DNA of 64,000 nt, from NCBI RefSeq assembly GCF_003862495.1, contig NZ_RRCH01000017.1, positions 1 through 64,000 of the forward strand, written 5' to 3'. The stretch is from Halocatena pleomorpha. GTDB taxonomy: Archaea; Halobacteriota; Halobacteria; Halobacteriales; Haloarculaceae. This document shows positions 1 to 8,201 of the stretch, piece after piece (the stretch's first letter is position 1; the number at the start of each line of letters is the position of its first letter). The notes beneath the pieces were generated by a model that worked only from the letters and a program-made list of their open reading frames with translations, was not told the DNA's origin and searched no databases. A program made the translations under genes and the position numbers.

Positions 1-60
1 TTTGGTCCAGATTTTTTGCGGGAGTGGTGGCCGACGGCCACCCGAGCGCAAAAAGGTGGA
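1..60. repeat. Dispersed hairpin/A-tract repeat, copy 1
   Basis: A nested palindrome. A 7-bp stem GGTGGCC/GGCCACC (26-32 with 36-42, loop GAC) sits inside an outer inverted repeat TTTTTGCG/CGCAAAAA (13-20 with 47-54), followed by GGTGG. It starts with TTTGGTCC, as does a similar element at 14584-14646. A third related hairpin lies at 2869-2904. It looks like a short non-coding repeat or terminator-like structure; its function is not known to me. Confidence 0.6.
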
Positions 61-427
61 GGGTCATCGACGACCCTCCAGCAGTGGACAGCCAACACGG
101 TGCTCATACTGCGACCGAACCGGACGCCCGCACCGAGAACACCGCTGGCGCTGGTCGCGTTTCTGATATGATTTCTGATACGATTCGACACCGTTACATG
201 TCTCTGATTCGTTCCCAATCATGGGTTCTTGCATCGCAGAGGACCCAGCGTCGGGTGTTTACGGCACCCGGCGCGCTTTCCGAACGCGCGCAACACGTGG
301 CTGCGCCCTCCATTTCGTTTTGGCACCTCCATTACTTATAAAGTTATTTATTTATCCCACATCATTCACTGCGAGAAACAGCTGGCTCGTCGGAACGCTT
401 AATACGAGATCTATAGAATATAGAATA
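61..427. other. Non-coding leader region before the HTH/PIN pair
   Basis: I see no convincing gene here; the open frames in it look like read-through upstream of the start at 428. It is AT-rich from about 330 on. It holds two possible TATA boxes: ACTTATAAAG near 334-343, and TTAATA near 399-404, about 27 nt upstream of the ATG. The second would suit a leaderless transcript. Confidence 0.5.
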
Positions 428-1039
428 ATGGCTGGTAACGTCACTTCCTCCCCAACGCGGTCGAATCCGGTTGCCACGATTCGCTCGCTCGCAGCACTGA
501 TCGAACCGGACCACCGTGCGCGCGTCTATACGACGCTTTTGCTTGCTGAGGACGGTGAGCTAACCCCGCAGGAGATCTGCGATTCTATCGCGGTTCCACG
601 CGCAACGATCTATGACGATCTTAGTTGGCTGGTGGAGGAAGGTCTCGCCGCGCGTAGTGAGACTGGACGACCACATCGTTATCAAGCGACGCCACAAGCC
701 TTGTCGCTGTCACCATGGCAGACGATGGGACCACGTGAGCGAACGTACTATCTTGCTCTCGTAGTCGCAGTCGCTCGAAAGGCAGAGAACCAGACAGTAG
801 AAACGTTCATCGATCGCCACGGCGTCGAAACGTTAGCGGACGCGATCGAGTACACGCTTACTCGACTCAAGGGACAAACGACACTGCGCTCGATGGCCCG
901 AGAACTCGATCTGCCAGTGGTTGAGACCGAATCGATCTTTCAGGCGATCGTTGGTATCCTCAGCGACCTGAACCAGAGTCACATCACACCCCAATCACTT
1001 GATATCCCACTCGATGCAGCGGATACCGGAGCAGAATGA
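428..1039 (+). CDS. Winged-HTH transcriptional regulator (putative antitoxin-like partner)
   Basis: 203 aa. Residues about 25-85 read as a winged helix-turn-helix, with a 'TPQEICDSIAVPRATIYDDL' recognition segment and a wing around 'GRPHRYQATP'. The rest is helical with no motif I recognise. I chose the ATG at 428 because it starts just before the conserved-looking region and a TATA-like TTAATA lies about 27 nt upstream; the frame is open further upstream but reads like non-coding DNA. Its stop overlaps the start of the PIN-like gene by 4 nt (ATGA), so the two are translationally coupled. By analogy with other HTH/PIN pairs it may repress its own operon; that role is inferred. Confidence 0.75.
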   Translation: MAGNVTSSPTRSNPVATIRSLAALIEPDHRARVYTTLLLAEDGELTPQEICDSIAVPRATIYDDLSWLVEEGLAARSETGRPHRYQATPQALSLSPWQTMGPRERTYYLALVVAVARKAENQTVETFIDRHGVETLADAIEYTLTRLKGQTTLRSMARELDLPVVETESIFQAIVGILSDLNQSHITPQSLDIPLDAADTGAE

Positions 1040-1614
1040 CGACGGTCGAAGTTGATCATGAACGCGTTGGTCACGTTGCAGATACGGGTGTGTTCGTCTG
1101 GATCGGCGGACCACAACCTGACAGACCGGGTCCGTCGAAGTTCGAGACGTTCAAACAGCTCGCTGCGACCGAGGGAATCGTGTTCACGATCTCGCAGCAG
1201 GCTTACGGGGAGCTCACCGAAAACACTGATTCGGATTATGAGATGCGGGGATCGTTCATCGAGACAGCGATCGAAGATGGTTGGGTCACGGTCGCTGAGC
1301 CGCTGGATTTCACCATTGGTCCCGTCTCAACCGTCCTGAACCGAGCCGAGCAGTTGATCACCCAACGTGACAAACACCACCAGACGGCAACCGACGCGCG
1401 AGCGGATGCCTCTTTACTTGCGATCGCCACACAGCTGATCGAAACAGAGCAGACCGATCAATGTATCATCTACACGACCGACAAAGCCCAAAGCGAGACA
1501 GCGATGGATCTCCTTGGGGAGCGGTACGGCGATCGGATCGTCGTCGAGTACTGTGTTCCGCATCTCGACAATGGAATCGCAGTCGAGGAATTTCGTCGAC
1601 TCTGGCGGGAATGA
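1036..1614 (+). CDS. PIN-like domain protein, putative toxin/RNase
   Basis: 192 aa. The acidic residues of a PIN fold can be traced: Asp in 'VADTGVFV' (about residue 17), Glu in 'QAYGELTEN', Asp in 'RADASLLAIATQ' and Asp in 'YTTDKAQ'. PIN proteins are metal-dependent RNases and are usually the toxin of a TA pair. This one is longer than a typical 130-aa VapC and partners a winged-HTH protein rather than a ribbon-helix-helix or AbrB antitoxin. The start overlaps the regulator's stop (ATGA). The PIN assignment rests on motif spacing only; an unrelated nucleic-acid enzyme is possible. Confidence 0.6.
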   Translation: MTTVEVDHERVGHVADTGVFVWIGGPQPDRPGPSKFETFKQLAATEGIVFTISQQAYGELTENTDSDYEMRGSFIETAIEDGWVTVAEPLDFTIGPVSTVLNRAEQLITQRDKHHQTATDARADASLLAIATQLIETEQTDQCIIYTTDKAQSETAMDLLGERYGDRIVVEYCVPHLDNGIAVEEFRRLWRE

Positions 1615-1741
1615 TCCCAATTAACGACGTGGACCGCCGGACAGATAGCGGCAACACGAGCACGCGAGTCTATCCACCCTGCCACCGGCAAGCGGTGCCC
1701 TGGCTCGCAGCGTTTTTGGTCGTTCAATCGAACCGTTCGGC

Positions 1742-2734
1742 ATGGAGACGCGAGAACTTGGCAGCACGGGCATCGACGCGACGGCCGTCGGACTCGGGAC
1801 GTGGAACGTCGGGCCGGTGTGGGGCGACGTGAGCGACACCCAGATCAAGGACGCCATCGACACCGCGATCGACGCGGGAATCACGTTCATCGACACGGCG
1901 GAGGTGTACGGCGACGGGCGCGCGGAACGGCTGATCGGTGAGGTACTGGAAGAACGGGACGACGCCGGAGCGATCGACGTGGTGACGAAGGCCAAACCCG
2001 ATCCTGATGGAGGCCACTCCCCGGACGGACTCCGGGAGTCAATCACCGGCTCGATCGATCGGCTCGGCGTGGACAGCCTTGATCTCGTCCAGTTGCACTG
2101 TCCGGAGACGGGCGCGTTCTACGATCCAGAGGTGTTCGAGACGCTTGAAGCCCTCCGCGAAGAGGGGCTGATCGACCACGCTGGCGTGAGCGTCGAACTC
2201 GTCGAGGAGGCGCTGAAAGCCATCGAATACGACGTGGTCGAGTCGGTGCAAATCATCTTCAACCCGCTCCGACTGCGCCCCCGCGAGCGGCTGTTTGAAG
2301 CGGCCCAACGCCACGACGTTGGGATCATCGTTCGGGTCCCGCTTGCCTCGGGGCTGCTCGCTGACGCGTTCGAGGAGACGACTGACTTCCCTGAAGACGA
2401 CCATCGCCGTATGGCGATCGAGGAGGGCGTATCGGCCGGCGTCGGCACGAAGGGCGGCGAAACGTTCGCCGGGGTCCCCTTCGACGCGGGCATCGCAGCG
2501 ATCGAGGACCTCCGTCCGCACGTTCCGAGCGAGCTGTCGATGGCGCAGTTCACGCTCCGGTGGATCCTCGATCACGACGCCGTCACGACCGTCATCCCCG
2601 GATCGACTTCACCGGCCCACGTCGAAGAGAACGCTCGCGCCGCTGAGTTCCAAGAACTTACCCATCAAACCCACGGCGCAGTTACGGACGTGTACGACGA
2701 ACACGTCCGAGACCACGTTCACCACCGGTGGTGA
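1742..2734 (+). CDS. Aldo/keto reductase
   Basis: 330 aa, the usual AKR length. The (beta/alpha)8 family catalytic tetrad is visible as Asp51, Tyr56, Lys83 and His119 ('IDTAEVYGDG', 'VVTKAK', 'VQLHCPE'). The C-terminal 'VIPGSTSPAHVEENARA' is the usual NADP(H)-binding stretch. It would reduce aldehydes or ketones with NAD(P)H in the cytoplasm; the substrate cannot be read from the sequence. It stands alone, is followed by a hairpin at 2752-2772 and converges on the MBL gene. The subfamily resembles the AKR11/YajO-type oxidoreductases common in haloarchaea. Confidence 0.9.
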   Translation: METRELGSTGIDATAVGLGTWNVGPVWGDVSDTQIKDAIDTAIDAGITFIDTAEVYGDGRAERLIGEVLEERDDAGAIDVVTKAKPDPDGGHSPDGLRESITGSIDRLGVDSLDLVQLHCPETGAFYDPEVFETLEALREEGLIDHAGVSVELVEEALKAIEYDVVESVQIIFNPLRLRPRERLFEAAQRHDVGIIVRVPLASGLLADAFEETTDFPEDDHRRMAIEEGVSAGVGTKGGETFAGVPFDAGIAAIEDLRPHVPSELSMAQFTLRWILDHDAVTTVIPGSTSPAHVEENARAAEFQELTHQTHGAVTDVYDEHVRDHVHHRW

Positions 2735-2751
2735 ATCACTGTGTTGGCGGA

Positions 2752-2772
2752 GCGGGCGTTCGAGACGCCCGC
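2752..2772 (+). terminator. Hairpin downstream of the aldo/keto reductase
   Basis: Perfect 8-bp stem GCGGGCGT/ACGCCCGC with loop TCGAG, 18 nt after the reductase stop and between convergent genes. No long T-run follows, so whether it terminates transcription is inference. Confidence 0.4.
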
Positions 2773-2868
2773 TGATGAACGGGAGTGAGTCCGATGCTGG
2801 TGTCCGACCTTCGGTTCCGAGTCGGGCGGCTGTGCGGCTGGGATGAGTGACTGTCTCGCCAGACGAGC

Positions 2869-2904
2869 GGTAGCGAAGCTACCCGAGCGCAAAAAAGGTG
2901 GGTT
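2869..2904. repeat. Dispersed hairpin/A-tract repeat, short copy
   Basis: GGTAGC-GAA-GCTACC hairpin (2869-2883) followed by CGAGCGCAAAAAAGGTGG. The tail almost exactly matches positions 43-59 at the start of the window. It lies between two convergent genes and ends at the stop codon of the MBL gene. Confidence 0.55.
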
Positions 2905-3725
2905 TAGAGCTGATACCGCTCGCCATCGACAGCGGCGTGGTCACCGAACGCTTCTTCTGGCGTCGGGAAGTGAGAGACGTGAACGAGCCGTGTTCGTTCA
3001 GCGTTCAGTTCTTCGGCAAGCGAGAGCGCCCCCTCCATCGTCATGTGTTTCGTCCCGATTGTTCGAGGAACGCCCGCGTCGGTTTCGTGACGGCCGCCGA
3101 GCGGATGGTGGTCACAGAGCCGCGCCGGGACGATGGCGTCAGCGAGCAACAGATCCGGGTCGGCAAGCTGATCGCGGGTGGCATCAGGAATATTGAAGTT
3201 GGTATCACCGGTAATAGACAGCTTCGCACCCGTTTCATCCTCAATAGTCACGCCATAACAGAGAAACGGCGGGTGTTCGACCGGCAGGAGCGTCACAGTG
3301 AATCCACAGGTTTCGAACGGTTCGAGCGGCGGCTGTGGAGACACCGTAACCCGGTCAAGGTAGTCGTACTTTCGGTCGATCGTTTCAGCGACGCTCTCGC
3401 CGGTTGTCGGGTCGGTTTCGTTTGCGGCGTACACTGGCAGCGACTCGAACAGTCGGTAGGCGTTGCCCAACCCATCCAAGTGATCGAAATGGATGTGCGT
3501 GATGACGATCGCGTCCGGAAGCGCCACCTGATCCCGGAGCAGTTGGTACCGCACGTCGGGACTCGTGTCCACGAGCAATGACTCTCCCGTGTTCTCGTTT
3601 TCGACGTGGACTGAAAACCGGGTGCGTTCAACGCCTCGGTCAGCGGCTGTGTGACACGTCTCACACTCACAACCCGGTGTCGGTGTGCCCGTGGTGTCGC
3701 CGGTCCCGAGCAGTGTTACCCGCAT
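2904..3725 (-). CDS. MBL-fold metallo-hydrolase, PhnP-like phosphodiesterase
   Basis: 273 aa. The metallo-beta-lactamase motif 'THIHFDHLDG' (His77, His79, Asp81, His82) is intact, and later metal ligands fit 'SITGDTNF' and 'HVSHFP'. The N-terminus has a Cys cluster 'PGCECETC' (Cys19, 21, 24). In PhnP-type enzymes a similar cluster binds a structural zinc. PhnP acts on ribosyl cyclic phosphates in phosphonate breakdown; no phosphonate genes are nearby, so the substrate here is open. The ATG overlaps the stop of the upstream AAA ATPase by one base (TGATG), so the two are in one operon. Confidence 0.85.
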   Translation of the reverse strand: MRVTLLGTGDTTGTPTPGCECETCHTAADRGVERTRFSVHVENENTGESLLVDTSPDVRYQLLRDQVALPDAIVITHIHFDHLDGLGNAYRLFESLPVYAANETDPTTGESVAETIDRKYDYLDRVTVSPQPPLEPFETCGFTVTLLPVEHPPFLCYGVTIEDETGAKLSITGDTNFNIPDATRDQLADPDLLLADAIVPARLCDHHPLGGRHETDAGVPRTIGTKHMTMEGALSLAEELNAERTRLVHVSHFPTPEEAFGDHAAVDGERYQL

Positions 3726-5152
3726 CAGTCGTCAGAGCTGTGAGCGTGATCGTGAGCATGATCGTGTCCGGTGTCGGTCGAGCCGGAGCCGGCAATGAGC
3801 GCGTCAGCGTCACCGTTGATCATGTCCATGTTCTTGAGGTTGTCTCGTTCCTCAAAGCCCTCAACGGCGGTGAGGAGATCATCCTGTGTGAGGGTCGTGC
3901 GCTCCTCTGTGAGCGCGTTCAACACGGCTTCTCGAAGCACTAACCGGAGATCACTGCCGGTCAGCCCTTCGGTCTTGTTCGCAACCGCTTCGGGATCGAA
4001 GTTCTCGATGTCCATCTTCCGGGTAATGACCCGGAGGATGTCCGCACGCATCTGGGAATCCGGTTTCGGAAAGTTGACGATCTCGTCGAACCGCCGCCAC
4101 GCAGCGGCGTCGAGTTGGTCTGGGTGATTCGTCGCACCGATGAGTAACACGTCATCCCGGATCAGGCTGACTTCGTCGATGGATTTGAGCAGCGTGTTCA
4201 CAGCGCGTTTGATCGCGGCGTGCTCGTCGCTGGAGCGCGTTTTCGCCACGAAATCGAATTCGTCCATGAAGAAGATACACGGTGCAAGCCGCTTTGCCAC
4301 CTCGAACGCCTTATCGACGTTCTTGGCAGTCTCACCGAGATACTGGCTCGTGATCATCGAGAGTTTGACCTCCACGAACGGCAGTTCGAGACCGTGTGCC
4401 AGCGCCCGAGCGACCGACGTTTTACCGGTACCCGGTGGGCCGACGAGCAGGAGCTTTCCGATCTCTCGCAGCCCGATTTCCGCGAGATACTCCCGGTGCT
4501 CGATCGCCTTCACGATCTTCTGAATCTCGGCCTCCTGATTCGATGTGAGCACGAGATCATCGAGCGTCATCTCCATCTCCTGAGGCGCGCGAACCTCAAC
4601 GAGATCGAGCATCTCCTCGTCTTCCTCGTCGAACACCTGTTCGAGCAAGCTGTCAATCCACACCCGATCGGCGTGGATCGGGCGGTTCATCGAGCGAGCC
4701 GCCTCGTAATCGACATCTTCGACATCCGACTCGAAATATCTAGCGAGCGTTGGATTAGTCATGAGGCGGTCCGAATCTGTCCGTTTGAGATACCACTGTT
4801 CTGCCATCTCAGCGTCGCTGAAGGAGAGTTCCCCCGTGAACTCCTCGCGTTGGGTGAACAACAACTCGGAGACGGCATCCCACGGATGAGCGATCCCCGT
4901 CGCTTCGGAGATCCGGGTGCCGGTAACGGTTAGGGGCCGTTGGATGCTCCCCGGAGCACGACGGTCACCGTCACCCGGAGCCTCCTCCGGTGTCGGCGTC
5001 TCGGTGTCAGCATCCGAATCGTCGGTAGCAGCAGTGCGCCAAAACGCACGACGGTATGACGGTGGAAGATCGCCCGGGTCACGAGCGGTGTCCTCGTTGT
5101 AGACGCGGGCGGTAAGCATGAGTTCAATGACGTCAAGCGCCGGGCCAGTCAT
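3725..5152 (-). CDS. AAA+ ATPase with His-rich C-terminal tail
   Basis: 475 aa. An N-terminal region of about 190 residues, which I do not recognise, contains an acidic low-complexity stretch. A single classical AAA module follows: Walker A 'GPPGTGKT' at 238-245, Walker B 'FFMDEFD' at 294-300, sensor-1 'GATNHPDQLD' and an arginine-finger region 'AAWRRFDEI'. The C-terminus is a histidine/aspartate-rich tail ('GHDHAHDHAH'), likely metal-binding. The ATG at 5152 is preferred to a longer frame because a TATA box lies 29 nt upstream. It is translationally coupled to the downstream MBL hydrolase. Its substrate is unknown; it belongs near the Cdc48/proteasome-ATPase-like single-ring AAA proteins. 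Confidence 0.85.
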   Translation of the reverse strand: MTGPALDVIELMLTARVYNEDTARDPGDLPPSYRRAFWRTAATDDSDADTETPTPEEAPGDGDRRAPGSIQRPLTVTGTRISEATGIAHPWDAVSELLFTQREEFTGELSFSDAEMAEQWYLKRTDSDRLMTNPTLARYFESDVEDVDYEAARSMNRPIHADRVWIDSLLEQVFDEEDEEMLDLVEVRAPQEMEMTLDDLVLTSNQEAEIQKIVKAIEHREYLAEIGLREIGKLLLVGPPGTGKTSVARALAHGLELPFVEVKLSMITSQYLGETAKNVDKAFEVAKRLAPCIFFMDEFDFVAKTRSSDEHAAIKRAVNTLLKSIDEVSLIRDDVLLIGATNHPDQLDAAAWRRFDEIVNFPKPDSQMRADILRVITRKMDIENFDPEAVANKTEGLTGSDLRLVLREAVLNALTEERTTLTQDDLLTAVEGFEERDNLKNMDMINGDADALIAGSGSTDTGHDHAHDHAHSSDD

Positions 5153-5177
5153 TCCCCAAACAGTTGTCGCGGAACGC

Positions 5178-5184
5178 GTATAAG
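5178..5184 (-). promoter_or_regulatory. TATA box for the AAA/MBL operon
   Basis: CTTATAC read on the minus strand, centred about 29 nt upstream of the ATG at 5152. The spacing fits a nearly leaderless transcript and supports that start. Confidence 0.5.
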
Positions 5185-5320
5185 ATCGTCGGAGTGCGCT
5201 CACATCGCAAAATATGGTATGTGAACACACAGTAATAAACCACAGGACAGTGGAACCGCAAACGGGGTGTAGAAAGTTGTTAGCAGGCTGTTTTAACACG
5301 ACGAAGCGTAATGTGAGTGT

Positions 5321-6457
5321 ATGGTGGATACGACACCAGTCGTAGTGAAAGCGTACCGTACCCCACAGGGAAAAGAAGACGGCGTATTTGCTGATGTTCG
5401 GAGTGAAGATCTCTCGATTCCACTCATCAACGAGATTCTTGCTGAGACCGGACTATCCGGGGATGATGTCGACGATTTGATGTGGGGCTGTGCCCAACAG
5501 CGCAGCGAGCAGGGGAACAATCTCGCGCGTGTTATCACACTGCTATCTGATCTCGGAGAGAACGTTCCGGGGACGACGATCAACCGTTGGTGTGCGTCAT
5601 CGGCACAGTCGGTCATCAGCGCGAGCGACGCGATTCGTGCCGGGCAGCGCGACGTGATCATCGCTGGTGGCGTCGAAAACATGTCTCGGGTGAAGATGGG
5701 CCAGAACAGCCAGAACGTCCATCCTCGCATGAACGACGAGTACAACGTCGCAAAGCTCCAGATGGGGATGACGGCCGAAGAGGTCGCTGAGCGCTTTGAT
5801 GTCTCTCGAGAGACCCAAGACGAGTACGCCGCTCGGTCCCAACAGCGAGCGTGCGAAGCAACCGAGGAAGGTCGGTTCGACGACGAGATCATTCCAATCG
5901 AAACGGAAGACGGAACGGTCACCGAAGACGAGGGGCTTCGACCGGGCACGACCGCTGACAAACTGGCGGGGCTGCCAACGGTGTTCAAAGCCGACGGAAC
6001 GGTCACGCCGGGTAACGCCTCTCAAGTTTCGGACGGCGCGGCCGCACTGCTCGTCACGAGCAAGGCGTTCGCAGAAGATCATGATCTCGATATCATGGCC
6101 GAGATCGGTGCCAACAACGTCGCTGGCGTTGATCCTACCGTGATGGGTATCGGTCCGGTGCCCGCCGTCGAAGGCATGCTCGAACGCAACGGCCGTTCGA
6201 TCGAGGACTACGGACTGGTCGAGTTGAACGAGGCTTTTGCCAGCCAGACCGTCTACTGTCAGCAACAACTCGGCATCGACGACGACATCTTCAACGTCAA
6301 CGGCGGCGCGATCGCCATCGGTCATCCCCTCGGTGCCAGCGGCGCACGACTGCCTGTCACTCTTCTTCACGAGATGGAAAAGCGCGGAACCGAGCGCGGG
6401 ATCGCCACCGAGTGTGTCGGATTCGGACAGGGCGCTGCGATCGAGTTCAGTCGATAA
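5321..6457 (+). CDS. Thiolase family protein (acetyl-CoA C-acyltransferase)
   Basis: 378 aa, normal for a thiolase. The nucleophile is Cys91 in 'NRWCASSAQSV', with His335 in 'AIGHPLGASGAR' and the second Cys365 in 'TECVGFGQGAA'. It forms or cleaves beta-ketoacyl-CoA in beta-oxidation or acetoacetyl-CoA synthesis. The C-terminal motif reads CVGFGQG where most thiolases have C-x-G-G-G-Q-G, a small departure in the oxyanion region. No hydratase or dehydrogenase partner is adjacent, so its pathway cannot be fixed here. Confidence 0.92.
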   Translation: MVDTTPVVVKAYRTPQGKEDGVFADVRSEDLSIPLINEILAETGLSGDDVDDLMWGCAQQRSEQGNNLARVITLLSDLGENVPGTTINRWCASSAQSVISASDAIRAGQRDVIIAGGVENMSRVKMGQNSQNVHPRMNDEYNVAKLQMGMTAEEVAERFDVSRETQDEYAARSQQRACEATEEGRFDDEIIPIETEDGTVTEDEGLRPGTTADKLAGLPTVFKADGTVTPGNASQVSDGAAALLVTSKAFAEDHDLDIMAEIGANNVAGVDPTVMGIGPVPAVEGMLERNGRSIEDYGLVELNEAFASQTVYCQQQLGIDDDIFNVNGGAIAIGHPLGASGARLPVTLLHEMEKRGTERGIATECVGFGQGAAIEFSR

Positions 6458-6601
6458 CTGTTCGGACAGCGAGAGCAACAGACCGTCGGAGGGTTTGCCC
6501 GGTTCCGTCAAATCGTGCGGTTCCTTGCGCGTCTCTTCGGTGACAGGACTCCAGTGGCTGTGGACCGAACTGGTTGTGTATTCCCGAGTCGTAATCCGGT
6601 T

Positions 6602-7594
6602 ATGCAACTTTCAGGCTACGACCACAGCCCAGGACGTCATTGTGGCTCAGTGTCGCTCCGGAATCTCTCTGATTTTTATGGGTGGGGCTTCGACGAGCCG
6701 ACGTGTTTCGGGCTTGCGAGCGGGCTGGGATTCACGTTTTTCGAGCTATCGATGGATCCTCATCGCGCGTTTTTCGGCCGACCGTTCGCACTCGAACGGT
6801 CGTTCGTACGGCGGCTCGGCGTCGACTACACTGAGCGGGAGGGCGAGAACTGGGAAACAGCATGGGACGCCGTAACGGCCCATCTAGAGGCGGGTCGACC
6901 CGTTTTGTTGTTTCTCGATATTTACGATCTCGATTACTTCGGGACAGACACCCATTTCGCTCCGCACGCTGTGCTCGCGGTGGGCTACGACGACACCCAC
7001 GTTCTCCTTTCTGACAGCGAGTTTCCCACGCTGCAGTCGCTGTCGCTCGACAGCCTGCGGTCGGCGTGGCGCTGTGATCCCGTCGTCCCGATGCGTAACC
7101 GGTATCTGGTCGTTACAGAGTCGGAACCTACTGATTTCGAGTTTGATGGGGCTGTCCGGGACGCGACTCGCTTGATGGCCCGCTCCATGCTCGATCCTGA
7201 GACTCGTCCCGATGACCGAGGACCGGGACGGCACGGACTCCCTGCCCTCCAGGCGCTCGCAGCGGAACTGCCCGCGTGGACCGCGCTCCCTGATCCGTCG
7301 TGGACGACGCGGTTTGCCTACCAGAACGTCGAACGCCGAGGCACCGGTGGCGGCGCGTTTCGCGGACTCCAGCGGGACTTTTTCGAACGCGTCGATCACC
7401 CGTTCGGAAGCGACGTGACAGACCGGATGGCCGCCATCGCTGACGACTGGACCGCGGTGGGAGCCACCCTGCAGGAGGCGAGCGAAGCCGACGACGATGG
7501 ACTTCAGGACGGACTCGACCGAGCAGCCGCCGAGATCACCGCGATCGCTGACCGCGAAAAAGCACTGTACGAGGCGATCCGCTCGATCGAGTGA
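6602..7594 (+). CDS. BtrH N-terminal-domain-like protein (papain-fold acyltransferase/peptidase-like)
   Basis: 330 aa. The N-terminal half carries a Cys14 in 'GRHCGSVSLRN' and a His122 in 'HFAPHAVLAVGYDD', the Cys-His arrangement of the BtrH/C39-like papain fold. BtrH itself transfers an acyl side chain from an acyl carrier protein to an aminoglycoside in butirosin synthesis. The C-terminal 150 residues are helical. The ATG at 6602 fits the conserved 'H-C-G-S' start seen in this family. It heads a same-strand group with a membrane protein and a glycosyltransferase. Which acyl group or peptide it handles is unknown. Confidence 0.75.
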   Translation: MQLSGYDHSPGRHCGSVSLRNLSDFYGWGFDEPTCFGLASGLGFTFFELSMDPHRAFFGRPFALERSFVRRLGVDYTEREGENWETAWDAVTAHLEAGRPVLLFLDIYDLDYFGTDTHFAPHAVLAVGYDDTHVLLSDSEFPTLQSLSLDSLRSAWRCDPVVPMRNRYLVVTESEPTDFEFDGAVRDATRLMARSMLDPETRPDDRGPGRHGLPALQALAAELPAWTALPDPSWTTRFAYQNVERRGTGGGAFRGLQRDFFERVDHPFGSDVTDRMAAIADDWTAVGATLQEASEADDDGLQDGLDRAAAEITAIADREKALYEAIRSIE

Positions 7595-7624
7595 CTCACG
7601 TCTGCGATCCTATACCAATCGGAA

Positions 7625-7632
7625 TTTATATG
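7625..7632 (+). promoter_or_regulatory. TATA box, leaderless promoter
   Basis: TTTATATG centred 27 nt upstream of the ATG at 7656, the expected spacing for a leaderless archaeal mRNA. It shows that the membrane protein and glycosyltransferase can be transcribed separately from the BtrH-like gene. Confidence 0.55.
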
Positions 7633-7655
7633 TGATTAGATATACCTATATTGGT

Positions 7656-8198
7656 ATGGACACGAAGCGCGTCCAGCGCGCCCTCCTCAATCGCGGCGTG
7701 TTGCTGCTGTTCGCCGTATTGTTCGTTCCGATGTTCGCCGGGACAGTGCTGTTTCCACTGGTTCCGTCGGTTGTTCAGCTAATACTGCTCGTGCTTTCGG
7801 TTCCCGGAATGTTTCTCATCACCGTTGGAGAGTTTCTTTACACACCACTGCTGGTGACGGGTCACCTCCCTAACGTGATCGCTAACGCTGTGTTGTTCTA
7901 TCTGTTCGCCGTCGTGGCAGCGGGAATCGGTCGCGTGCTCGGTCGGTACGCGGCAGAACCCGCCCACAGAACGCGGCTTCGGTATCTCGGTGCGGGTACG
8001 CTCGTGCTTGCGGGCGTGCTCGCGGTGGGGTTCACTGCTCAGATTCCAGTGACGTGTGGCCCAGCCGGAGACTGCACGTTTGCTGGGTGGGCGTATCGGC
8101 TGATGGTGCTCGCGGTCGGCGGCGGCCTGTGTGCGTCTGGGTTCGGCGTAGTCGGCGTGGACGTGGCCGTTCGTCGGATGCGTTCAGGGTCGGTGTAA
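7656..8198 (+). CDS. Small polytopic membrane protein
   Basis: 180 aa with about five hydrophobic segments (roughly residues 10-35, 38-60, 68-92, 108-130 and 150-172). A Cys pair in the 'TCGPAGDC' loop could form an extracytoplasmic disulfide. No family recognised. The start is set by the TATA box 27 nt upstream. Its stop is 3 nt from the ATG of the glycosyltransferase, so they are almost surely cotranscribed, and a role with that membrane-anchored enzyme is a reasonable inference. Confidence 0.75.
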   Translation: MDTKRVQRALLNRGVLLLFAVLFVPMFAGTVLFPLVPSVVQLILLVLSVPGMFLITVGEFLYTPLLVTGHLPNVIANAVLFYLFAVVAAGIGRVLGRYAAEPAHRTRLRYLGAGTLVLAGVLAVGFTAQIPVTCGPAGDCTFAGWAYRLMVLAVGGGLCASGFGVVGVDVAVRRMRSGSV

Positions 8199-8201
8199 TC
8201 G

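Noticed and set aside
2898-3581. Long plus-strand open frame opposite the MBL gene
   Set aside because: It is the antisense shadow of the minus-strand MBL hydrolase, whose motifs are clear.
5597-6607. 336-codon minus-strand frame opposite the thiolase
   Set aside because: Antisense of a thiolase with intact catalytic residues; no recognisable protein.
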